Source of the DNA: an uncultured Pseudomonadota bacterium
GTDB taxonomy: Bacteria > Pseudomonadota > Gammaproteobacteria > Burkholderiales > Rhodocyclaceae
Assembly: GCA_903939665.1 (NCBI GenBank)
Contig: CAJAHZ010000311.1
Location: 1-5,281 of the forward strand
Length of the DNA stretch: 5,281 nucleotides
Direction of reading: 5' to 3'
Part shown: positions 1 to 5,281 of the stretch, in pieces
Layout of the letters: each line of letters starts with the position of its first letter
How positions within the stretch are numbered: position 1 is the stretch's first letter
Made by a program: the position numbers and the translations under genes
The notes under the pieces: model-generated
What the model was told of the DNA's origin: nothing
Databases searched by the model: none
What the model saw: only the letters and a program-made list of their open reading frames with translations

Positions 1-2898
1 CCCGGCGACGATCTTGGAGAGGTCGAGCAGGTCGTCGATCAGGTGGGCGAGGGTTTTGCCGGCGTTGCCGACTTTGTCGAGGTAGGATTGCTGCGCCGGG
101 TCGTGGCTGAGGCGCCGGGCGAGGTTGGCCATGCCGATCACGGCGTTGAGCGGGGTGCGCAGTTCGTGGCTGACGTTGGCGAGGAAGGCGTCTTTGGCAA
201 GGTCGGCCAGCTTGGCCGCGTCGAGCGCTGCTTCAAGGTCGGCCGTGCGCTTTTGCACCAGCACTTCAAGGTGAACCTGCTGGTTGTGCAGCTGGTTTTC
301 CAGGCGAACGCGTTCGGAAATGTCCGCATAGGTCCAGATACTGCCATCCAGCGGACGCTCCGAATCGATGGCGCGGCCAATCAAGGCGCCCTCGAACAGG
401 CTGCCGTCCTTGCGCCGGAAGATCACTTCTTCGTCGTAGCTCGACCCTTCGCCCAGCGCGCGACACGAGCGCGCGTCGACGCCGTCGAACGCCTCGTGCG
501 TCTCAAAAAACATCGCCGCCGCCTGCCCCTGCAACTCGCCCGACGCGTAGCCGAAAATCTCCTCAAAACGCTGGTTACAGGCAACCACCCGCTGATCCTT
601 GAGATGCACGATGCCGACCAGCGCATTGCGCAGGATCGTTTCGTTTTCGGCAAGCAACTGCCGGGTTCTCGCTTCCGCCTCGACGCGCTTTGCCTCGCTG
701 GCAAAACTGTCGAGCGCCAGGCTGACGTCGATCGCCATTTCCTGCAGCAAATTGCGGATCGCCTCATCGAAGGGTCGCATCTCGCCGGCATACAGATTGA
801 AAGAGCCGACGACGACACCGCCCCGGTAAAGCGGCAGGGCGGCGATGCCACCCCAGCCGTATTTTGCCGCGCGCTCATGCCACGGCGCGGTCAATGGGTC
901 GTTAAAGAAATCCTGGATCCACACCGGATGCGCCTCGCGCAGCGCCGTGCCGACCGGGCCGCGACCGAGCGGGCTGGCCGCGTCGATCGACACCTCGATA
1001 TCCCGCAGATAATCCTCGGCGCCCTCACCGTGCCAGGCCGTCGGGTAGACCATCCGGCTCTCGGCGTCGATGGTGCCAACCCAGGCCATCTTCATCCCGC
1101 CAAACGCCACAGCGTCATTGCAGATCTGGCCGAACAACTCGTTTTCATTGGCACAGCGCACAATCGACTGGTTGCATTGACTGAGCGCCGCGTACACCCC
1201 GGTGAGCCGCTGCAACCGCGCTTCGTTGGCCTTGCGCTCGGTAATGTCGCGCATGGTGCCGGTAAAGAAACGGTGCTTGTCCATCGCCCACGCAGCGAGA
1301 GAAAGCTCCAACGGAAATTCGCTGCCGCTCTTGTGCCGCCCGGCAAATTCAACGGTTCTGCCGACCGGCTGGGCACCGTCGGCGAGCACCCGGTGCATGC
1401 CTGCGTCGTGGCCCTTGTGAAACCGCTGCGGCATCAGCAGGGTCAGCGGCTGGCCGGCAAGCTCGGCGGCGCTGTAACCGAACAGCCGCTCGACAGCCGC
1501 GTTCCAGCCGACGATATTGCCGCCGGCATCGGCGCTGACGATCGCATCACTGGAAGACTCGGTCACCGCACGATAGCGCAACTCGCCCTCGCGCAAGGCC
1601 GCCTCTTTCTGGACAAGGAACTGCAGTTTCTGCGTGCGCTGCTGCTGGCGCCAAAGCTGCTGCAGCGTCACGCCGATCGCCACCAGCGCGGCAAAAGCCA
1701 CCACGCAAACCCAGAACACCAGCTCCCAAAGCGGCGCCAGCACTTCAGCGCGATCGACCTTGGCGATCAGAAACCAATCGGTCCCCTTGACCGGCTGGTA
1801 GGCAGTCAGCACCGATGCTGCGCGATAATCCCGGCCCGCGGTCGTCCCGGCCAAACCCGAACGGACAGCAATGGCAGCGGGCAAGTCCGGCGTGGCCAGC
1901 GGCTGCCTGATCATCGGCTCGGCGCTTCTGCGATGACGCAGATCGTTAAGGTAGACGACGGACTCCTGCTCACGGCGCACCAGCAGGATTTCGGCGCTGG
2001 CGCTGGCGGTGGGCCAGCTCTGGATCAAGGGAAAGAGAAAACGCTCGGGATAAACGCGCAGCACAGCCGCGCCGACCGGCTGCCGACCGTATTTCGGGGC
2101 GCGCAGCAGCGGCACGATAAAATCGATATGCGTCCGCCCGCTGCTGTCCAGAATGAGCTCGGTGCGTGTCACCTCGCCCGAAGCCAGCGCCATCGGCAAC
2201 AGCATTCCCGTTGATGCGGCAAACGGGGGCTGCTCGCCGAGCGCGAGCAACGGCCAGCCCTGCGCATCAACCAGCAGGATCGAGGCGTATCTGTGGGTTT
2301 GCTGTATGACCTCCAGTCGGGCGCGGAGCAGCGCCTTCAGCGCCGGGTCGTTATCCTGCGAAAAAGTGACGGCCTGCTCGATGAAAGCTTCGTTATCGGC
2401 CAGCGCCTGGGTATCGCTGCGCCGTTCGACCAGCCAGTTTTCGATCTGCTCGGTCTTCAGCCGCGCAATGGCGCGCAGGTTGTCATAGGCCTCGTGCTCG
2501 ACCTGCGGGCCTTGCACCTTGAAAACAAGCAAGCCGAACAGCGGCACGACCAAAGCAAACACGAACATCAACAACACCCGCCGCCCGGTGAGCGGTATAG
2601 CGCCATCCTCGCCGCCACCGCTGGCCGGCGCGCCCTGGGATAAACGCCAGCCATTGAGCAGCAGGTAGAGCAGGCTGCTGGTGACGACGATGAAGGCAAA
2701 CCCCTTGACCGTCGACAGGCGGGTGATGGTTTCCGGATCGACAATCCGTTCCAGCGCACGATCGGAAAAAAATATCCACACGGCGGCAAACGCCGCGTAG
2801 AGAAACACAACGACGGCAGGCGCAGCGCGGCCCGACATGGCCTTTTTCATACCGTGCCAGGCCACCTGTTGGGTACCTGAGTCGACAGGGGCACGCAT
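1..2898 (-). CDS. Membrane sensor histidine kinase (Cache-PAS-GAF-PAS-HisKA), C-terminus outside window
   Basis: This is the start of a large sensor kinase expected to autophosphorylate on a histidine in response to a signal sensed outside the membrane or by its cytoplasmic domains. Reading from 2898, 966 codons stay open to the window edge. Hydrophobic segments lie at about residues 26-44, 64-81, 108-126 and 390-411. Residues 130-386 form a dCache-like extracytoplasmic domain: a KTEQIENWL helix near its start, TDWFLIAK at 373-380 near its end. A PAS domain (441-555, ending DITERK), a GAF domain (566-728) and a second PAS (752-862, ending DISER) follow, then a coiled-coil linker (866-900) and the HisKA H-box NVSHELRTPLN with phospho-acceptor His911. 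The ATPase domain, and any receiver or HPt domain, lie beyond the left edge, so hybrid status is unknown. The ATG at 2898 directly follows the upstream stop and has GAGGG ten bases upstream. Met17 (2850, MKKAMSGR) is a plausible alternative start. The ligand is unknown. Confidence 0.93.
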   Translation of the reverse strand, partial: MRAPVDSGTQQVAWHGMKKAMSGRAAPAVVVFLYAAFAAVWIFFSDRALERIVDPETITRLSTVKGFAFIVVTSSLLYLLLNGWRLSQGAPASGGGEDGAIPLTGRRVLLMFVFALVVPLFGLLVFKVQGPQVEHEAYDNLRAIARLKTEQIENWLVERRSDTQALADNEAFIEQAVTFSQDNDPALKALLRARLEVIQQTHRYASILLVDAQGWPLLALGEQPPFAASTGMLLPMALASGEVTRTELILDSSGRTHIDFIVPLLRAPKYGRQPVGAAVLRVYPERFLFPLIQSWPTASASAEILLVRREQESVVYLNDLRHRRSAEPMIRQPLATPDLPAAIAVRSGLAGTTAGRDYRAASVLTAYQPVKGTDWFLIAKVDRAEVLAPLWELVFWVCVVAFAALVAIGVTLQQLWRQQQRTQKLQFLVQKEAALREGELRYRAVTESSSDAIVSADAGGNIVGWNAAVERLFGYSAAELAGQPLTLLMPQRFHKGHDAGMHRVLADGAQPVGRTVEFAGRHKSGSEFPLELSLAAWAMDKHRFFTGTMRDITERKANEARLQRLTGVYAALSQCNQSIVRCANENELFGQICNDAVAFGGMKMAWVGTIDAESRMVYPTAWHGEGAEDYLRDIEVSIDAASPLGRGPVGTALREAHPVWIQDFFNDPLTAPWHERAAKYGWGGIAALPLYRGGVVVGSFNLYAGEMRPFDEAIRNLLQEMAIDVSLALDSFASEAKRVEAEARTRQLLAENETILRNALVGIVHLKDQRVVACNQRFEEIFGYASGELQGQAAAMFFETHEAFDGVDARSCRALGEGSSYDEEVIFRRKDGSLFEGALIGRAIDSERPLDGSIWTYADISERVRLENQLHNQQVHLEVLVQKRTADLEAALDAAKLADLAKDAFLANVSHELRTPLNAVIGMANLARRLSHDPAQQSYLDKVGNAGKTLAHLIDDLLDLSKIVAG

Positions 2899-5079
2899 CT
2901 AGCGCTTGCCCTCAATGGCGCCAGTGCCACGACATGGGTCCGGCGCGCAAAAACTGTCGAAGAAAATAGCCGCCGGCACCGGTCGGCCAAACAGATAGCC
3001 CTGATACGCGCTACATCCGATGCTCGCCAGAAAATCCCGCTGCGCCGCAGTCTCGACGCCCTCGGCAACGACCGCCAGACCGAGACTCTGCCCAAGCGCA
3101 ACGATGGTGCGGGCAATCGCCGCGTCGCTCGGATCGTTCAACACATCGCGCACGAAAGAACGGTCGATCTTCAGCTGATCGAGCGGCAGGCGCTTGAGAT
3201 AGGCGAGCGACGAATAGCCGGTGCCAAAATCATCGAGGGCAAAGCCGATCTCCTGCGCCTTCAGCAGGCGCATTTTGCCGATCGTGTCGTCCAGATCGTC
3301 GAGCAACAGGCTCTCGGTCAATTCCAGCTTGAGTTTTTGCGGACTGGCGCCACTGGTGCCGAGAGCGGCCAGCACCTGCCCGACGAAATCCGGATGGTGA
3401 AACTCGCGAGCGCTCACATTGACCGCCAGCGTCAGTTGCGCCCTGGCCGGGTCGCGCGCCCAGACGGCCAGCTGCGCACAGGCCGTTTCCAGCACCCAGC
3501 GGCCAAGCGGCAAAATCATCCCGGTCGACTCGGCCAAGGCAATGAAATCGAGCGGCGCCACCAGTCCGCGTTGCGGGTGCTGCCAGCGCACCAGCGCCTC
3601 GGCCCCGGTCAGGCAGCCGTCGCCATCGACCTGCGCCTGGTAATAAAGAACGAACTGCCCTTCGCGCAGGCCCTGACGCAGATCGGCCTCAAGTGCGGCG
3701 CGCGCCCGCACCGCCGCCTGCATCGCCGGGTCGAAGAAACGCAAGGTATTGCGCCCCGCCGCCTTGGCCTGATACATGGCCAGATCGGCCCGGCTGATCA
3801 ACTCATCAACACTCTGCTGGCGACCGCTGTACAGGGAGATGCCGATGCTCGATGTGCAATGGTGCGTTACCGCGCTGCTCACCCCGTCGCGCAGGCCGAT
3901 TTCAAGCAAACAGGGCTGGCTCAGCGCGGCGAGAATTTTCACCGCCACGGCCTCGGCCTGCGCTGCGGCGAAGCCTCCGGCATCGAGGTCGTCGAGCACC
4001 ACCACAAACTCATCGCCGCCCAGCCGCGCCACGGTATCGCCCTGCCGAACGCAGGCTTGCAGGCGCACGGCGATCTCGACCAGCAACTGGTCGCCGATTT
4101 CGTGGCCGCGCGTGTCGTTGAGCGTTTTGAAATGATCCAGATCGATAAAAATCAGCGCACCGCAACGCCGGCTGCGCTCGCTGCTGACCAGCGCATGCGC
4201 CAGCCGGTCGAGCAGCAGCCGCCGGTTGGGCAAGCGGGTGAGCGGGTCAAAGAAGGCGAGTCGTCTGATCTGCTCTTCTGCCGCCTTGCGCTCGGTGAAG
4301 TCGTCAAGAATGACAAACACCTTGCCGGCCACCAGCATGCCGTAGATAAACATGGTCTTGTTGCTGCCGTCCTTGCAACTGACCCGGCACTCGCGCCCCT
4401 CGATCTCCTGATTACCGGCCATCGCCTGTTCGAGCAGTTCGCTCCACTGCGTCATCATTTCGGCCCGATAGGCAAGGTCGGGGTAGGCCCGCACCCACCA
4501 TTGATCGAGGTCGGGAATATCCTCCGGCAGGTAGCCGAGCGTCTGGATCATGCGGCGGTTGATCCGCTCGATGCGCCCGTCCATGCCGACAATCCCCATC
4601 GAAACGGGGCTCTGCTCGATGATCGCGGCGAGCAACTGCTCGCTCTCGCGCAGCGCCGCCTCGGCGCGCTTGCGTTCGGTGATATCGCTGAGTGAAGTCA
4701 CGCGCACCGTGCGACCTTTGTAGCGCATCGTCTTGCCGTGCAGCAGCGCGGGGAAGGTCGAACCATCCTTGCGCAGGGCCGTCACTTCATAAGGATTCTC
4801 ATCGCGGTTGCGCATTTTCTGCATGACATGCAGGCGATCGTGCGCAACAATCCAGTCGGTTCCCGGCCGACCAATGGCTTCAGCCGACGTGTAGCCGAAC
4901 ATCTCCTCGGCGCGCCGGTTTTGTTCCAGGCAGATGCCCTCCTCGGAGAAAAAAATCGCCTCGAATGCCGCCTCGCTCAAGCCGCGGTACTTCTCCCGGC
5001 TCTCCTCAAGAGACGCCTGAATCTGTTTTTGCTCGTCAAGATCAACAAGGACAAGCGCATCGCCGGAAACCTTCATCAT
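2899..5079 (-). CDS. PAS-PAS-GGDEF-EAL cyclic-di-GMP synthase/phosphodiesterase
   Basis: A complete 726-residue protein predicted to make and break down cyclic di-GMP, the second messenger controlling motility and biofilm formation. Order: a PAC-like stub and linker (7-30), PAS1 (31-135, ending SDITERK), PAS2 (146-265, ending DDFTERK), GGDEF (about 273-450), EAL (about 462-708). The GGDEF domain has DPLTRLPNRR (278-287), FIDLDHFKTLND (311-322; metal-site Asp313), the signature GGDEF at 354-358, and an RxxD inhibitory site (Arg345, Asp348) five residues before it. The EAL domain keeps the metal and catalytic set: E494 in EALVRW, N554 in NVSA, E586 in ELTES, D616 and D617 in DDFGTGYSS, K637 in LKIDRSF, E673 in AEGVET and Q693 in YQGYLFG. 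Both activities therefore look intact, though one often dominates in such proteins. No transmembrane segment or receiver domain is seen, so it is probably cytosolic and tuned through its PAS domains. Its start overlaps the upstream stop (ATGA), and its stop abuts the kinase start. A second ATG follows immediately as codon 2. Confidence 0.96.
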   Translation of the reverse strand: MMKVSGDALVLVDLDEQKQIQASLEESREKYRGLSEAAFEAIFFSEEGICLEQNRRAEEMFGYTSAEAIGRPGTDWIVAHDRLHVMQKMRNRDENPYEVTALRKDGSTFPALLHGKTMRYKGRTVRVTSLSDITERKRAEAALRESEQLLAAIIEQSPVSMGIVGMDGRIERINRRMIQTLGYLPEDIPDLDQWWVRAYPDLAYRAEMMTQWSELLEQAMAGNQEIEGRECRVSCKDGSNKTMFIYGMLVAGKVFVILDDFTERKAAEEQIRRLAFFDPLTRLPNRRLLLDRLAHALVSSERSRRCGALIFIDLDHFKTLNDTRGHEIGDQLLVEIAVRLQACVRQGDTVARLGGDEFVVVLDDLDAGGFAAAQAEAVAVKILAALSQPCLLEIGLRDGVSSAVTHHCTSSIGISLYSGRQQSVDELISRADLAMYQAKAAGRNTLRFFDPAMQAAVRARAALEADLRQGLREGQFVLYYQAQVDGDGCLTGAEALVRWQHPQRGLVAPLDFIALAESTGMILPLGRWVLETACAQLAVWARDPARAQLTLAVNVSAREFHHPDFVGQVLAALGTSGASPQKLKLELTESLLLDDLDDTIGKMRLLKAQEIGFALDDFGTGYSSLAYLKRLPLDQLKIDRSFVRDVLNDPSDAAIARTIVALGQSLGLAVVAEGVETAAQRDFLASIGCSAYQGYLFGRPVPAAIFFDSFCAPDPCRGTGAIEGKR
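2909..2913 (-). promoter_or_regulatory. Ribosome binding site for the sensor kinase
   Basis: GAGGG on the minus strand lies ten bases before the ATG at 2898. It sits inside the last codons of the GGDEF-EAL gene (Glu-Gly of the C-terminal AIEGKR). A ribosome finishing that gene at TAG (2901-2899) stops directly at the next ATG, which favours reinitiation. The spacing is slightly long but acceptable. This supports the 2898 start over Met17 at 2850, though AGGTGG before Met17 is also a usable, weaker site. Confidence 0.55.
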
Positions 5080-5281
5080 GCCCCTCTGCCCTCTGGCGAA
5101 AGTGGCAGGCCGCCGCTCAGCGTCTTTCTCGCCGCCGCGAAATCAAAGCGCTGCACCTGCCCCAGCGCTTGCTGCAGATGCGGCGCCCAGGGCGTGTCCT
5201 TCAATGCCTCCAGGCAGCGGGCAAGCGCAGTCGCGCAGCCGCCGTCACTGGCGTCAAGCATCCGAAGCAGTTGCGTTACGG
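5076..5281 (-). CDS. C-terminal end of an unidentified gene, probably a hybrid sensor kinase or response regulator
   Basis: The last 67 codons of a gene whose beginning lies beyond the right edge. The frame is open from the edge to TGA at 5078-5076. An internal ATG at 5261 exists, but six open codons precede it without a stop, so it is more likely an internal methionine than the start. The sequence begins VTQLLRMLDASDGGCATALA and later has VQRFDFAAARKTL. A helical stretch with an LL-x-LL-x-x-x-D element, about 40 more residues and a late FDF-x-x-A motif recall the tails of betaproteobacterial hybrid histidine kinases and response regulators, which commonly end in this way after their receiver domains. 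That assignment is from recalled family style and is tentative. The last residues, LPLSPEGRGA, look like unstructured filler; their codons carry the ribosome binding sites of the next gene. The stop overlaps that gene's start codon, so the two are likely translationally coupled. Confidence 0.7.
   Translation of the reverse strand, partial: VTQLLRMLDASDGGCATALARCLEALKDTPWAPHLQQALGQVQRFDFAAARKTLSGGLPLSPEGRGA
5081..5094 (-). promoter_or_regulatory. Tandem ribosome binding sites for the GGDEF-EAL gene
   Basis: Two purine-rich sites precede the paired ATGs. AGAGGG (5094-5089) is nine bases from the first ATG at 5079. GAGGGG (5086-5081) is only one base from it, and four from the second ATG at 5076. 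The first ATG with the distal site has the better geometry, and it also gives the ATGA overlap with the upstream stop, so it is preferred. The two candidate proteins differ by one methionine only. Confidence 0.55.

Noticed and set aside
43..2214. Long open frame of 723 codons on the plus strand
   Set aside because: It is codon-aligned antisense to the sensor kinase. Its translation shows no recognisable domain and is rich in Arg, His, Gln and Ala, as expected of a GC-rich shadow. The minus strand here encodes clear PAS, GAF and HisKA motifs.
2293..2643. Plus-strand frames of about 110 codons opposite the Cache region
   Set aside because: They are antisense to the continuous kinase frame, with no domain, no convincing ribosome binding site and no neighbouring plus-strand gene.
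2568..3116. Short minus-strand frames overlapping the kinase start and the EAL C-terminus
   Set aside because: They are out of frame with two well-supported genes that fill the region completely; the translations are Arg- and Ser-rich shadows.
1228..4690. Repeated short DNA similarity around TTGCGCTCGGT at 1231, 4287 and 4670
   Set aside because: These are codons for the shared TERK motif at the ends of separate PAS domains; they reflect domain homology and are not a DNA repeat element.
3337..4695. Open frame of 452 codons on the plus strand
   Set aside because: It lies antisense to the catalytic GGDEF and EAL domains, which have unmistakable motifs. The plus-strand product has no family resemblance, and its length follows from high GC content.
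5086..5108. Possible hairpin (CTGCC/GGCAG) masking the ribosome binding site of the GGDEF-EAL gene
   Set aside because: The stem is only five base pairs with a loop of about 13 bases, too weak to claim as a regulatory structure.

Overview
All coding in this 5.3 kb window is on the minus strand. It holds three signal-transduction genes packed end to end, with no intergenic DNA. The high GC content, the GC-biased third codon positions and the style of the proteins (PAS/GAF-rich sensor kinases and a PAS-GGDEF-EAL protein) suggest a betaproteobacterium. A Rhodocyclales-type organism such as the Dechloromonas/Azonexus group is my best guess, but this is inferred from protein style only.

Layout in the direction of transcription, from high to low coordinates. 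(1) 5281-5076 is the last 67 codons of a gene entering from the right edge; its tail resembles the C-terminal tail of hybrid sensor kinases or response regulators. (2) 5079-2899 is a complete 726-residue PAS-PAS-GGDEF-EAL protein with both cyclic-di-GMP active sites and the inhibitory I-site apparently intact. (3) 2898-1 is the first 966 codons of a large membrane sensor histidine kinase: transmembrane segments, Cache-like extracytoplasmic domain, transmembrane segment, PAS, GAF, PAS, coiled coil and HisKA. It runs off the left edge inside the HisKA domain, so its ATPase domain and any receiver or HPt domains are not visible.

The first junction is an ATGA overlap and the second is TAG immediately followed by ATG. 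The three genes are therefore very probably one transcript with coupled translation. The layout suggests a sensory operon in which one or two kinases work beside a c-di-GMP synthase/phosphodiesterase. The GGDEF-EAL protein has no receiver domain, so any link to the kinases is not a simple phosphotransfer to it. No promoter, terminator, RNA gene, mobile element, CRISPR array or non-coding stretch of note is present. I see no sign of a new class of system; the points worth a second look concern domain edges and gene junctions.
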